From Mesorhizobium sp. LMG 17147 (GTDB taxonomy: Bacteria > Pseudomonadota > Alphaproteobacteria > Rhizobiales > Rhizobiaceae), in contig NZ_JANCTC010000004.1 in NCBI RefSeq assembly GCF_024297145.1, positions 248,001-312,000 of the forward strand: 64,000 nt of DNA, written 5' to 3'. The translations under genes and the position numbers were made by a program. Positions 38,856 to 47,818 of this stretch are shown here, one piece after another; the stretch's first letter is position 1; the number at the start of each line of letters is the position of its first letter. The notes beneath the pieces were generated by a model, which was not told where the DNA came from, searched no databases, and saw only the letters and a list, made by a program, of their open reading frames with translations.

Positions 38856-40268
38856 TCAGGAAAAGCTGTCGTAGCCGGCGCGGCCCTCGTCCAGAAGCCG
38901 CCGGATCACCGCGACGCCGTGCGCGATATCGTCCCGCTGTCGCGGCTGCGAGATGCCAAACCGCACGCCGTGAAAGGCCTGTTCGGAACGCCCTGCCTTG
39001 AACTCATCCTCGTCGTCGATGAGCACGCCATGTTCGAGGCAAGCCTGTTTGAAGGTGCCGGAAAGCCACGGGTCGGGCAAAGTGAGCCAGACGAACGGCA
39101 CGTTGTCTAGCGCCTTGAAGTCGAAGCCGTCGAGTGTCTCGCGCACGATCGCGATGCGCGCACCGATCTCGGCAATGCTGCGCTTGCGCATCTCGGCGGC
39201 CTGACCGGACAGCACCAGCCGGCTGCCCACCTCCGCCAGCAGAAAGGGCAGGCCGCCCGTCATCATCTTATGGGCGACCCGGATGCGGTGACGGTAGGCC
39301 GGCGGGCAAGCGAGCCAACCGCCGCGAACACCCGCCGCGACCGATTTCGACAGGCCGCCGGCAACGATGGTCCGTTCGGGAGCATATTCGGCCATTAAAG
39401 GCGTTGGGTCGTCGGTCAGTCCGCCATAAAGATCGTCCTCAATCAGAACGACGTTATATTGACGGGCGACATGCGCGATTGCCTCGCGGCGCGATGCCGA
39501 CAGCGTTGTCAGCGTCGGGTTCTTGGCCGTCGGCATCAAAAACATCATCTTCGGATGCTTTTGTGCGCAGACGCGCTCGAAATCCTGGGGATCTATGCCC
39601 TCGTCGTCAGCCGCCACCAGTGCGGTCCGGCGACCGATCAGGCCGGCACTGCGGGAGATCTGCGAATAGGTGAGGTGCTCGAAGACGACATAGTCGCCGG
39701 GGGCGGTGAGTCCCGCAATGGTTGCCATCACCGCGGCGTGGGTGCCGAGCGTGGGAACGATTGCATCCGCCGCCGGGCGATAGGAATTGCGCGACAGCCA
39801 GCGTCTGCCCGCTTCCAACCAGCGGTCCGGGAAATCACGAGTATAGCTTGAAATCTCATGCGGATGGTCTTGCGCCGTGCGTGTCAACACGTCGGCGACG
39901 ATGGCACCCTGGCCGACATCCGGTGCGGCCGTGCTATCGAAGCGCAGCTTGTCGCCGGGCGCATCCATATAGCGTGTGCCTTGTTCGACCGGCCCCAGGA
40001 AATCCGGCTTTGCGCTCTCCGACTGTTGAGCGATAACATAGGTTCCGCGGCCGACCTCGCCGCTGACCAATCCCCGCTCGCGCAGCAATTGATAGGCCCT
40101 GCCGACCGTGCCGACGGTCGTGCCGATGTCGTATGCCAGGTCGCGCTGCGGCGGCAGCTTTGCCCCTGCACCGATCAGGCCGCGATCGATGTCCGTCTCG
40201 ATGGAATCGGCAAGCCGCTGATAGAGCGGGCCGGTGCGGGCGGTCAGGTCTGGAAGCCAAGTTGTCAT
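38856..40268 (-). CDS. MocR-type GntR regulator with aminotransferase domain
   Basis: 470 aa. Residues ~10-80 are a GntR winged helix (GAKLPPQRDLAYDIGTTVGTV). From ~110 comes a class I aminotransferase-like domain with the PLP lysine in AGGLSKSVAAGVRGGW near 310. MocR proteins sense vitamin B6 forms or amino compounds and act at their own or divergent promoters. A promoter with an overlapping dyad lies directly upstream (40269-40306). The divergent gene is a small DUF1127 protein. The target pathway is not apparent. Confidence 0.92.
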   Translation of the reverse strand: MTTWLPDLTARTGPLYQRLADSIETDIDRGLIGAGAKLPPQRDLAYDIGTTVGTVGRAYQLLRERGLVSGEVGRGTYVIAQQSESAKPDFLGPVEQGTRYMDAPGDKLRFDSTAAPDVGQGAIVADVLTRTAQDHPHEISSYTRDFPDRWLEAGRRWLSRNSYRPAADAIVPTLGTHAAVMATIAGLTAPGDYVVFEHLTYSQISRSAGLIGRRTALVAADDEGIDPQDFERVCAQKHPKMMFLMPTAKNPTLTTLSASRREAIAHVARQYNVVLIEDDLYGGLTDDPTPLMAEYAPERTIVAGGLSKSVAAGVRGGWLACPPAYRHRIRVAHKMMTGGLPFLLAEVGSRLVLSGQAAEMRKRSIAEIGARIAIVRETLDGFDFKALDNVPFVWLTLPDPWLSGTFKQACLEHGVLIDDEDEFKAGRSEQAFHGVRFGISQPRQRDDIAHGVAVIRRLLDEGRAGYDSFS

Positions 40269-40306
40269 GGTGACAATTTTTTACATTGCACCGAAATGGG
40301 AGTCAA
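40269..40306 (-). promoter_or_regulatory. Promoter and possible operator of the mocR gene
   Basis: On the minus strand TTGACT (40306-40301), 17 bases, TAAAAA (40283-40278) form a plausible promoter. Overlapping its -10 is an imperfect dyad, GGTGACAAT (40269-40277) against ATTGCACC (40285-40292), with one extra base in one arm. This is a fitting place for autoregulation by a GntR/MocR protein. Confidence 0.4.
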
Positions 40307-40360
40307 TACATATGAAGCGGGCCGCACGGAAGGCACAATTGCAATCTTGGCAGAAAGACA

Positions 40361-40606
40361 ATGGGTACAATAGAAACAATCCGCTACGCGGCAGTTGAAT
40401 TGACCGGAAGCCGCTCGTCGGGCCGGAGATCCTATGTTCGCCGGATCGCGCAAGTGGTCACGTCATTCGTCCGATGGATCGACGGTCTGCTGGAGCGCCG
40501 GCGCAGTCGGCTGGTCCTGCTCGAGATGACCGACGATCAGCTCAAGGACATCGGTATCTCGCGCTGCGATGCCCATCGTGAAGGTCTGAGGCCGTTCTGG
40601 GACTGA
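40361..40606 (+). CDS. DUF1127 (YjiS-like) small protein
   Basis: 81 aa. The C-terminal half, RSRLVLLEMTDDQLKDIGIS, is the DUF1127 signature; ends HREGLRPFWD. Some alphaproteobacterial DUF1127 proteins affect RNA and phosphate/carbon metabolism and bind RNA; the role here is unknown. Divergent from the mocR gene, so it may be its target. Confidence 0.88.
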   Translation: MGTIETIRYAAVELTGSRSSGRRSYVRRIAQVVTSFVRWIDGLLERRRSRLVLLEMTDDQLKDIGISRCDAHREGLRPFWD

Positions 40607-40620
40607 TGCGTTCGAGCGCT

Positions 40621-41262
40621 TCAGCGGACGCTCGCCGTCCTGAGCCGTGAAACGCGGTGATCCACAAGTACCGCCACAATGCACAGCATCAGAAAAAGCC
40701 CGGTGATGGCCAGAGTTGAGACGGCGACGCTGGTCGAACCGTTCTTGGCGAGATCTAGGAACGGGTAGGGCACTTCGCCGGCAATCGGCGCCCGCAGCAG
40801 CGCATAGGCCAGGTAGGCGAGCGGATAGATCATCCACCAGGAAATGTCGCGCCACCGCGTCGAGCCGTCGGCGCCCGCCACAACCCACCACAGCACGAAC
40901 AGCAGCGGCGTCACATAATGCAGGAGAACGTCGCAGAGCAGGAACAATCCTTGCGGCTGCCAAAGCTGCGCCAGGACCGTTGCATAAACGATGAGGACCA
41001 GAGTTATAGCGACGGCTACGCCCGCCCGCATCCGTGGGGCGGCAAAGGCCGGAAACCAGGCATAAACTGTCGACGACAGCAAAGAGGCATGGACGAGCAC
41101 CGCGCCGATGTTGGTCAGGATGGTGAAGAAGCTGAAATAGAAGACCACCGAGCCGACAAAACCCCGGCCGGCTTCCATTGATGCCGGGACGGTGATGCAG
41201 AGCTGCAGGACGAGCCCGGCCAGGCCGACGACCAGACCGGTGATCTGCAGCAAGCGATCCAT
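40621..41262 (-). CDS. Pr6Pr-family membrane protein
   Basis: 213 aa from the ATG at 41262 (MDRLLQITG). Six hydrophobic helices. FYFSFFTILTNIGAVLVHAS near 40-60 and the LLHYVTPLLFVLWWV segment near 115, followed by WRDISWWMIYPLAYLAYAL near 140, match the Pr6Pr (DUF998-like, FAR-17a/AIG1-related) family. Some relatives are lipid hydrolases, but the bacterial proteins are uncharacterised. Same strand as the lipoprotein and GST genes upstream, with a gap of only 4 bp. Confidence 0.75.
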   Translation of the reverse strand: MDRLLQITGLVVGLAGLVLQLCITVPASMEAGRGFVGSVVFYFSFFTILTNIGAVLVHASLLSSTVYAWFPAFAAPRMRAGVAVAITLVLIVYATVLAQLWQPQGLFLLCDVLLHYVTPLLFVLWWVVAGADGSTRWRDISWWMIYPLAYLAYALLRAPIAGEVPYPFLDLAKNGSTSVAVSTLAITGLFLMLCIVAVLVDHRVSRLRTASVR

Positions 41263-41266
41263 TGAG

Positions 41267-41677
41267 CTAGGCAGCAGCGCCACAGGCCGGATTGCCCGTC
41301 TGCCAGCGGGCAATGTCCGAGCCGATGCGGGCGCCGAGCGGTTCCGCCATCAATGGGCCGAATACGTCGACGCGGCTCGAATTGCCTTGCGCCTGCACGA
41401 CCAGCAACGGCTTTCCGCCATAGTGTTTGGCCGGCACCAGCAGGAAGCGCGGCGTGCCGCTGAACGAATTCAGTTCGTTGGCCATCTGGTAGAATTTGAA
41501 CGCAGGGTCCTTGCTGGCGATCCAGCATTTGTGGGCAGCTATTGCCACCTGCTCCATGGCAAGCAGTGACGCGCTCTTGCCCGCCGGCGCTGGCGTGCTC
41601 TTCGGGCCTGACTGGCAGGAGGCGAGTACAAGACCGGCGGAAGCGGCGAGGGCGAGGCGGGCTAGTGTCGATCGCAT
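41267..41677 (-). CDS. Putative lipoprotein
   Basis: 136 aa from the ATG at 41677 (MRSTLARLALAASAGL). The lipobox LVLASC gives an N-terminal lipid-anchored cysteine. The mature part has KCWIASKDPAFKFYQMANEL and a C-terminal TGNPACGAAA, so two further cysteines may pair. No family recognised. Its start lies 2 bp after the GST stop and its end is 4 bp before the Pr6Pr gene, so the three form an operon. Confidence 0.75.
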   Translation of the reverse strand: MRSTLARLALAASAGLVLASCQSGPKSTPAPAGKSASLLAMEQVAIAAHKCWIASKDPAFKFYQMANELNSFSGTPRFLLVPAKHYGGKPLLVVQAQGNSSRVDVFGPLMAEPLGARIGSDIARWQTGNPACGAAA

Positions 41678-41679
41678 GG

Positions 41680-42345
41680 TCAAGCGGCGCCCATCTCGAG
41701 TTCGGACAGAAAGATCTTCAGACCGTCTGTCATCTCACCCCAGACGCGCGACAGCGCCGGATGCTGCAAGGCGATTTGCTCATAGGCATCGAATTTCGGA
41801 TAGGCATCAAGCAGGTCGGCGCGGTCGATCGTCGCCCTGAAATTGTTGAAGACGAAGCGGGTCGGCGTCAGCCAGGCATCGGCGAACGAGATGTCGTCGC
41901 CGAGCGCGAACGGGCCATGCGCCATGCGGGCCTCGATTGCCGCAAGCCCGTGATGCAGTCGGGCGAACTGTGCCTTGATCTCGGCCTCGTTGCGCTGCGG
42001 TACGAAATAGAGCTCGAACAGCTTCATCGTGGGGGCGAGCACGTCAAGGTCGGTGATGCGGGCGAACATGCGCACCAGTGCCCGGTCCTTCGAATCCTTG
42101 GGCAGCAGCGCTGGCTCGGGAAAGCGCTCCTCCAGATATTCGGCAATCACCACCGATTCGACGATCGTTTCGCCCGAGCCGGTGATCAGCACCGGAATCC
42201 GGTTCAGCGGCGAGATGGCACGAAATGCCTCGGGGATGGGAAACCCAGGCGGCGGTGCAATAACCTTGAGCGGCACGTTCTTGATGTAGGCCAGCGCCCG
42301 CACGATCGACGAATAGGGCGACAACGGCCGCGAATAGAGTTTCAT
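41680..42345 (-). CDS. Glutathione S-transferase-like protein
   Basis: 221 aa from the ATG at 42345 (MKLYSRPLSPYSSIVRALAY). Thioredoxin-like N-domain with the glutathione site in SPLNRIPVLITGSGETIVES near 47-65, then an all-helical C-domain with FALGDDISFADAWLTPT near 150. SPYSS near residue 8-12 supplies the likely catalytic Ser. It is followed by a lipoprotein and a Pr6Pr gene. Only 31 bp separate it from the end of purQ, so it may be read from the pur operon. Confidence 0.87.
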   Translation of the reverse strand: MKLYSRPLSPYSSIVRALAYIKNVPLKVIAPPPGFPIPEAFRAISPLNRIPVLITGSGETIVESVVIAEYLEERFPEPALLPKDSKDRALVRMFARITDLDVLAPTMKLFELYFVPQRNEAEIKAQFARLHHGLAAIEARMAHGPFALGDDISFADAWLTPTRFVFNNFRATIDRADLLDAYPKFDAYEQIALQHPALSRVWGEMTDGLKIFLSELEMGAA

Positions 42346-42376
42346 GACCGTCGCTCCAGGAGGAAAATTGAAGGCA

Positions 42377-43045
42377 TCAAGCGGCGATGCCCAAGGCGCT
42401 TTCGAACAGCGCCCGGCCGTCGCTGCCGCCATGCGCCGCTTCGATCAGGTTTTCGGGATGCGGCATCAGGCCGAGCACGTTGCCGCGGCCGTTGACGATG
42501 CCGGCAATGTCGTTGATCGAGCCGTTGGGGTTGGTGCCTTCGGCATAGCGGAACACCACCTGGCCTTCGCCTTCGAGGCGGGCCAAAGTTTCGGCGTCGG
42601 CAAAATAATTGCCGTCATGGTGCGCTACCGGCGCGCGGATGATCTGGCCCGGCTGGTAGCGGCGGGTGAACATCGTGTTGGCATTGGCGATCTGCAGCTT
42701 CACCTGGCGGCAGACGAATTTCAGCGAGGTGTTGCGCATCAAAGCGCCCGGCAGCAGGCCGGCCTCGACCAGGATCTGGAAGCCATTGCAGACGCCGATG
42801 ACCGTGACGCCCTTGGCTGCCTTTTCGGCGACAGCCCGCATTACCGGCATGCGCGCGGCAATGGCGCCGCAGCGCAGATAATCGCCAAAGGAAAAGCCGC
42901 CGGGAATGGCGATCAGGTCGACATCGGGAATTTCGGTGTCCGTCTGCCAGACGGTGACCGGCGGCGTGCCGGAAATCTTGGTCAGCGCCGCGATCATGTC
43001 GCGGTCGCGATTGAGGCCGGGGAGCAGGACGACGGCTGATTTCAC
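42377..43045 (-). CDS. purQ: FGAM synthase glutaminase subunit PurQ
   Basis: 222 aa. Class I glutamine amidotransferase supplying ammonia to Pur[17 protein letters not shown] near 50 (oxyanion region), nucleophile cysteine in [19 protein letters not shown] near 88, and the His/Glu of the triad in [11 protein letters not shown] near 195. Starts 1 bp after the purS stop; operon purC-purS-purQ. Confidence 0.97.
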   Translation of the reverse strand: MKSAVVLLPGLNRDRDMIAALTKISGTPPVTVWQTDTEIPDVDLIAIPGGFSFGDYLRCGAIAARMPVMRAVAEKAAKGVTVIGVCNGFQILVEAGLLPGALMRNTSLKFVCRQVKLQIANANTMFTRRYQPGQIIRAPVAHHDGNYFADAETLARLEGEGQVVFRYAEGTNPNGSINDIAGIVNGRGNVLGLMPHPENLIEAAHGGSDGRALFESALGIAA

Positions 43046-43046
43046 C

Positions 43047-43298
43047 TCAGGCGATCTCCACCGCGTAATTCTCGATCACCGTATTCGCCAGAAGCTTGTC
43101 GCACATGGCTTTCAAATCGGCCTCAGCCTTGGCCCTGTCGCCCTCGGCAAGCTCGACATCGAAAACCTTGCCTTGCCGCACCTGGCCGATGCCGCCGAAA
43201 CCCATTGCGGACAGCGCATGCTCGATTGCCTTGCCTTGTGGGTCTAGCACTCCGTTCTTGAGAGTTACGGTAATGCGGGCCTTGATCACGCTGGACAT
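43047..43298 (-). CDS. purS: FGAM synthase subunit PurS
   Basis: 83 aa from the ATG at 43298 ([16 protein letters not shown]). [18 protein letters not shown] and [15 protein letters not shown] are the family core. PurS is the small dimer that bridges PurL and PurQ and lets ammonia pass. Lies between purC and purQ with almost no spacing. Confidence 0.95.
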   Translation of the reverse strand: MSSVIKARITVTLKNGVLDPQGKAIEHALSAMGFGGIGQVRQGKVFDVELAEGDRAKAEADLKAMCDKLLANTVIENYAVEIA

Positions 43299-43329
43299 GC
43301 TCCTGTTCATCTGTTGAGCTGGCAAGCTG

Positions 43330-44124
43330 TCAGTGCGGCTTGCCTTTGACACCGTCGGTCGATGCGACCAGCACCGGCCCGGCCGGACGCGGCGGTTCGT
43401 TCTCGTTCATGATGCCGAGGCGGCGGGCAACTTCCTGATAGGCTTCGACCAGCCCGCCCATGTCGCGGCGGAAGCGGTCCTTGTCGAGCTTGTCCTGCGT
43501 CGCCACATCCCACAGCCGGCAGGAATCCGGCGAAATCTCGTCGGCGACGACGATGCGCATCATGTCGCCTTCGAACAGGCGGCCGCATTCGATTTTGAAA
43601 TCGACGAGCTGGATGCCGACGCCCATGAACAGTCCGGAAAGGAAGTCGTTGACGCGAATGGCCAGCGCCATGACATCGTCGATCTCCTGCGGGCTCGCCC
43701 AGCCGAAGGCGGTGATGTGCTCTTCCGAGACCATCGGATCGTCGAGCGCATCGGCCTTGTAATAGAATTCGATGATCGAGCGCGGCAGCACGGTGCCTTC
43801 CTCGATGCCGAGACGCTTGGCCAGCGAGCCGGCGGCGACGTTACGCACCACCACTTCGAGCGGGATGATCTCGACTTCCTTGATCAACTGCTCACGCATG
43901 TTGAGGCGGCGGATGAAGTGGGTCGGAATGCCCATCCGGTTGAGATGATTGAAGATGTGCTCGGAAATGCGGTTGTTGAGCACGCCTTTGCCATCGACGA
44001 TTTCATGCTTCTTCTTGTTGAAAGCGGTAGCGTCGTCCTTGAAGAACTGGATCAGCGTGCCAGGCTCCGGTCCCTCATAAAGGATCTTGGCCTTGCCTTC
44101 ATAAATGCGGCGGCGATTTTTCAT
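43330..44124 (-). CDS. purC: SAICAR synthetase PurC
   Basis: 264 aa. Joins aspartate to CAIR in purine synthesis. [20 protein letters not shown] at the start, [12 protein letters not shown] near 30, [19 protein letters not shown] near 90 (SAICAR synthetase signature) and [14 protein letters not shown] near 170 are intact. First gene of purC-purS-purQ; divergent from the DUF1476 gene. Confidence 0.97.
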   Translation of the reverse strand: MKNRRRIYEGKAKILYEGPEPGTLIQFFKDDATAFNKKKHEIVDGKGVLNNRISEHIFNHLNRMGIPTHFIRRLNMREQLIKEVEIIPLEVVVRNVAAGSLAKRLGIEEGTVLPRSIIEFYYKADALDDPMVSEEHITAFGWASPQEIDDVMALAIRVNDFLSGLFMGVGIQLVDFKIECGRLFEGDMMRIVVADEISPDSCRLWDVATQDKLDKDRFRRDMGGLVEAYQEVARRLGIMNENEPPRPAGPVLVASTDGVKGKPH

Positions 44125-44393
44125 CTGATTTTTCTCTGGATTTGCGGGCAGGCGGCAAGCGACCAGTTCCTGTCCGTCTGCCTAAATAAGATGGCGACGG
44201 TGGGGTTCAATGCCGGTGTCTATCCCAATCGCACTGTTTGCTCAATCGGCAAATCCTTTCAATCAACCGCTTTCGGGGACCGAAATGCCGCAGCGCAGCA
44301 AGCAATGTAGCATATTGACCGGCCGGCGCCCTTTTGGTTTGTGCTCCGGCAACACATATTGGCACGACGAATCGGATTTCACGGAGGGATGCC

Positions 44394-44714
44394 ATGAGCA
44401 GCATGAAAGACCGCGAAGAGGGCTTTGAGCGCAAATTCGCATTCGACGAGGAACTTCGGTTCAAGGCCGCGGCGCGCCGCAACAGAGCGCTCGGCCTGTG
44501 GGCTGCCGAAAAGCTCGGCAAGTCAGGTACCGATGCCGACGCTTATGCCAGGGAGGTGGTCGTCAGCGACATTGAGGAAGCCGGCGATCACGACGTTTTC
44601 CGCAAGATACGCAAGGATTTCGATGCGGCCGGCATTGACCAGTCGGACCATCAGATCCGCCGCACCATGGATGAATTGATGGCGCAGGCGATCGAGCAGA
44701 TCAAGAACACCTGA
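44394..44714 (+). CDS. F1-ATPase inhibitor zeta subunit (DUF1476)
   Basis: 106 aa from the ATG at 44394, with GGAGGG upstream. MSSMKDREEGFERKFAFDEE then KAAARRNRALGLWAAEKLG are the DUF1476 core. In Paracoccus this family is the zeta subunit, whose N-terminal end blocks reverse ATP hydrolysis by the F1 motor. In rhizobia the inhibition strength varies. It lies away from the atp genes, divergent from purC, and has its own terminator. Confidence 0.87.
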   Translation: MSSMKDREEGFERKFAFDEELRFKAAARRNRALGLWAAEKLGKSGTDADAYAREVVVSDIEEAGDHDVFRKIRKDFDAAGIDQSDHQIRRTMDELMAQAIEQIKNT

Positions 44715-44749
44715 CCCTTTTCGATACCGATCGAATGCTGGACCAATCG

Positions 44750-44776
44750 ACCGCTCGGCCCAACCGGGCGGTTTTT
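44750..44776 (+). terminator. Terminator after the DUF1476 gene
   Basis: ACCGCTCGG (44750-44758) pairs with CCGGGCGGT (44764-44772), a 9-bp stem with one U-G pair and a 5-base loop, followed by TTTTTCTTT. A strong factor-independent terminator 35 bases after the stop. Confidence 0.88.
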
Positions 44777-44832
44777 CTTTGCCTTTGCGGTCATTTCCGG
44801 CTGAATTGTTGCAACCAAAGAGGAAATCGCCA

Positions 44833-45606
44833 ATGTCCCTGAAGTCACGCCTTGCGGCCGACGAGACACTGTTCACCGCATGGTCGGGCGTGCCGGATGC
44901 TTTGACGGTCGAGATACTGGCCAGACAAGGATTCGACGCGGTTACGCTCGACATGCAGCATGGTGGCCATCACGAGGACAGTGTGCTGCGCGGGCTTGTG
45001 CCGGTGCTGGCCGCCAACAAGCCGGCTTTGGTGCGCATCCCGGTCGGCCGCTTCGACATGGCCAGCCGCGCGCTCGACTTCGGCGCCGAGGCTGTGATTG
45101 CGCCGATGGTGAATTCAGTGGCGGACGCAAGGCTGTTTGCCGCCGCCATGAAATACCCGCCGCTCGGCGAGCGCTCCTGGGGCCCCACCTATGCCTTTCC
45201 GCGCCATGGCAAGGGCGATCATGCCGACTGGCTGCGCGACAGCAACCAGCGCACCATGGCGTTCGCCATGGTCGAAACGCGCGCCGCGCTTGATGCACTC
45301 GACGGCATCCTCGACACGCCGGGTATCGACGGGATCTTCCTCGGCCCGTCGGATTTCTCGATCGCCTGGTCGAAGGGGACCACCGTCAGCTCGACGCTGG
45401 AGAGCATGATGGAGACCGTCGCCTCGATCGCCGAGCGCACCCGCAAGGCCGGCAAGCATGCGGCTATCTATGTGATGGAACCGGCCATTGCCGGTCGCGT
45501 GGTGTCGATGGGCTACCGGCTGCTGGCGATGGGTTCGGAGCATTCGCTGATTTCGCTTGGGGCAAAGACCCTGCTGAGCAGCGTCAGGGATTCGATCGCT
45601 TCCTAG
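44833..45606 (+). CDS. HpcH/HpaI-family aldolase
   Basis: 257 aa from the ATG at 44833 (AGAGGAAA upstream). TIM-barrel metal-dependent class II aldolase: GFDAVTLDMQHGGHHEDSVL near 40 (catalytic histidine), ALVRIPVGRFDMASRALDFG near 70, and MVETRAALDALDGIL then GIFLGPSDFS near 140-165 (metal-binding Glu and Asp). The family cleaves or forms 2-keto-3-deoxy or 4-hydroxy-2-oxo acids with pyruvate. The catabolic neighbours that would fix the substrate are absent. Confidence 0.9.
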   Translation: MSLKSRLAADETLFTAWSGVPDALTVEILARQGFDAVTLDMQHGGHHEDSVLRGLVPVLAANKPALVRIPVGRFDMASRALDFGAEAVIAPMVNSVADARLFAAAMKYPPLGERSWGPTYAFPRHGKGDHADWLRDSNQRTMAFAMVETRAALDALDGILDTPGIDGIFLGPSDFSIAWSKGTTVSSTLESMMETVASIAERTRKAGKHAAIYVMEPAIAGRVVSMGYRLLAMGSEHSLISLGAKTLLSSVRDSIAS

Positions 45607-46151
45607 AGATCCGTCAGGAATTTCGCGAACGTCATCGAACCTTCGGGCCAGGGGCCGAAGCCGGAATCCGCGTTGAGATGACCGGCATCGCCGGCGTCGA
45701 TGAACAGCGAGCCCCAGGCCGCGGCAATGTCCTCGGCGACGCCGAAGGCGCAGAACGGGTCGTTGCGGCTGGCGATCACAACCGAGGGAAATGGCAGAGG
45801 ATCGCGCGGATAGGGACCGAAGGTCATCAGGTGCCTCGGCTTTATCTTTGGATTGGCGACATCGGGCGGCGCCACGAAGAAAGCGCCGGCGACCGGTCGC
45901 TCGAACCGAGACAATGCCTGCATGACCGCGGCGACGCCAAGCGAGTGAGCGACAATGACGACCGGCCGCTCCGCCTCGTTAACCGCCTTGGCGACACCGG
46001 CCGTCCAATCCTCGCGCACCGGCTTCGACCATTCCGTCTGTTCGACGCGGCGCGCTGTCGATAGTTTCGACTGCCAGCGGCTCTGCCAATGATCGGGGCC
46101 GGAATTGGTGTAGCCCGGCACGATGAGAATATCTGCTTCCCTGACTTTCAT
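45603..46151 (-). CDS. RBBP9/YdeN-family hydrolase (copy 1)
   Basis: 182 aa from the ATG at 46151 (MKVREADILIVPGYTNSGPD); ATGs at 46160 and 46211 are also in frame. Small alpha/beta hydrolase: PGYTNSGPDHWQSRW near 12-25, the nucleophile elbow AHSLGV near 85, Asp in ASRNDPFC near 140 and the histidine in GDAGHLNADSGFGPW near 165. Serine hydrolase of unknown substrate. It overlaps the aldolase end by 4 bp (convergent). A related copy lies at 47246-47818. Confidence 0.87.
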   Translation of the reverse strand: MKVREADILIVPGYTNSGPDHWQSRWQSKLSTARRVEQTEWSKPVREDWTAGVAKAVNEAERPVVIVAHSLGVAAVMQALSRFERPVAGAFFVAPPDVANPKIKPRHLMTFGPYPRDPLPFPSVVIASRNDPFCAFGVAEDIAAAWGSLFIDAGDAGHLNADSGFGPWPEGSMTFAKFLTDL

Positions 46152-46422
46152 GGCGCGCATGTAGCGAGAGGCGCTGTCGGGTGCAACCGGGTATAAACTC
46201 AACAGCGACATGCAAACGCACCTCTCATGAGCCCGGTCTGCTCGCTATTGTGAACACCTTGTTCGCTTCTTGCGCTCTTGTGTGAACGATAGCGATCGAC
46301 GATCTGTCGCCAGGAAAGAATGGCTGTTCCGAGATTTTGGCACGGACACGGCGTAGAATGATTGATGGCGCCGGGTTCCTCCGTTGGAAGCTTGTCGAGC
46401 GCCGGCTGAACGGAGCACTTTG

Positions 46423-47235
46423 ATGAGCGAACTGCCTTTTGCCGCAACGACCCCGGTCAGCGTTGCCCGCGTCGGCTTGCGGGCGCGCGATGCAGAAAAT
46501 CTCGCTGCCTACTATCGCAAAGTCGTCGGTTTGCAGGAACTGAGCCGCGCCGGCGGCACGATTACGCTCGGCGCAGTCAATCGCCCTTTGCTCGACATCG
46601 AAGCGGATCCGGCTGCGAAACCCGATGACCCGCGCAGCGCCGGTCTTTTCCACACCGCCTTCCTGCTCCCTAGCCGGGTCGATCTCGGCCGCTGGATCAA
46701 CCACGCCATCGCGGGCAAGATTGGCATCGAGGGCGCGTCCGATCATCTGGTCAGCGAGGCGCTTTATCTTACCGACCCGGAAGGCAACGGCATCGAGATC
46801 TATGCCGACCGCCGCCCCCAGGATTGGAAATGGAATGGCGACAAGATCGCGATGGCGACGGAGCGGCTGAACATTCCGTCGGTCATTGCCGAAGTGCCGG
46901 CCGGTGACGTCGGCTGGCAGGGCGCGCCGGAAAACAGCATTATCGGCCACGTCCATCTGCGGGTCGGCCGGCCGGAAGAAGCCGAAGCATGGTGGCATCA
47001 GGAGTTCGGTTTCGACACCGTGGCAAAATACGGTGGCGCGGCGGTATTCTTGTCGTCCGGCGGCTACCATCACCACATTGGCGCAAATGCGTGGCAGAGC
47101 GCGGGTGCCGGCCGCCGCGATCCCGCCCGCTCCGGCTTGGCCTGGGTCGAGATGCGTTCGGACAATGTGGCTGATGCAACGACCCGCGAGGATCCGTGGG
47201 GCACGGTGATCAGGACCGTCCCCGGCAAGGCGTAG
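46423..47235 (+). CDS. VOC-family dioxygenase-like protein (CatE type)
   Basis: 270 aa from the ATG at 46423. Two vicinal-oxygen-chelate domains: residues ~10-130 (VARVGLRARDAENLAAYYRK, then DHLVSEALYLTDPEGNGIEI with metal His and Glu) and ~165-265 (IIGHVHLRVGRPEEAEAWWH, then GGYHHHIGANAW). This layout fits CatE-like catechol-2,3-dioxygenase or glyoxalase-type proteins. Metal ligands appear present. It sits between two RBBP9-type hydrolase genes on the other strand. Confidence 0.83.
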   Translation: MSELPFAATTPVSVARVGLRARDAENLAAYYRKVVGLQELSRAGGTITLGAVNRPLLDIEADPAAKPDDPRSAGLFHTAFLLPSRVDLGRWINHAIAGKIGIEGASDHLVSEALYLTDPEGNGIEIYADRRPQDWKWNGDKIAMATERLNIPSVIAEVPAGDVGWQGAPENSIIGHVHLRVGRPEEAEAWWHQEFGFDTVAKYGGAAVFLSSGGYHHHIGANAWQSAGAGRRDPARSGLAWVEMRSDNVADATTREDPWGTVIRTVPGKA

Positions 47236-47245
47236 TTCGGTTAGA

Positions 47246-47818
47246 CTAGAGCTTCGCCTTTTCAAGCAAGCGGCCAAGCATCAGCAGGCCCGCCGGCCAC
47301 AGGCCGAGGCCGGCCTCGTTTCCCATATGGCCGAGATCGCCGGCATCGGCGATATCCGCGCCCCAGGCTGCGGCAAAAGCGGTCGCCTTGTCGAAAGTGA
47401 CGCGCGGATCGCTGCGGCTCGCCACCACCAATGCCGGGAAGGGCAGGCGCTTCAGCGGCATCGGCGCGAACGGGCGCACCGCGTCGAATGAGGGATCGGT
47501 ATCCTCGACATTGGTCGCGGCAACCAGGAATGCCGCCGCGACCTTGTCGAGTTGGCTTTGACTGGCACTAGCAGCCCACTTCACCGCCGTCGCCACCGCC
47601 AGCGAATGCGCAAGTAGCACGACGCGGCGCGGTGCGGCGGCCACCGCGGCATCCACCTGGCCGATCCAGTCCCCAGGCTTAGGCCGGTCCCACTCGGCCT
47701 GCAGCACGCGGCTCGAATTGGGGAACACCCGGCACCAATGCGACATCCAATGATCTGGCCCGGAGTTGCCGCGCCCGGGCAGGGCAAGGAAATCGAAATC
47801 TCCGGCTGACGAAATCAT
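47246..47818 (-). CDS. RBBP9/YdeN-family hydrolase (copy 2)
   Basis: 190 aa. ALPGRGNSGPDHWMSHWCRV near 12, nucleophile elbow AHSLAV near 70, ASRSDPRVTF near 133 and AGDLGHMGNEAGLGLWPAG near 158: the same small hydrolase family as the 45.6-kb gene, clearly diverged from it. Starts 1 bp into the purB stop region and is read after purB. Substrate unknown. Confidence 0.87.
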   Translation of the reverse strand: MISSAGDFDFLALPGRGNSGPDHWMSHWCRVFPNSSRVLQAEWDRPKPGDWIGQVDAAVAAAPRRVVLLAHSLAVATAVKWAASASQSQLDKVAAAFLVAATNVEDTDPSFDAVRPFAPMPLKRLPFPALVVASRSDPRVTFDKATAFAAAWGADIADAGDLGHMGNEAGLGLWPAGLLMLGRLLEKAKL

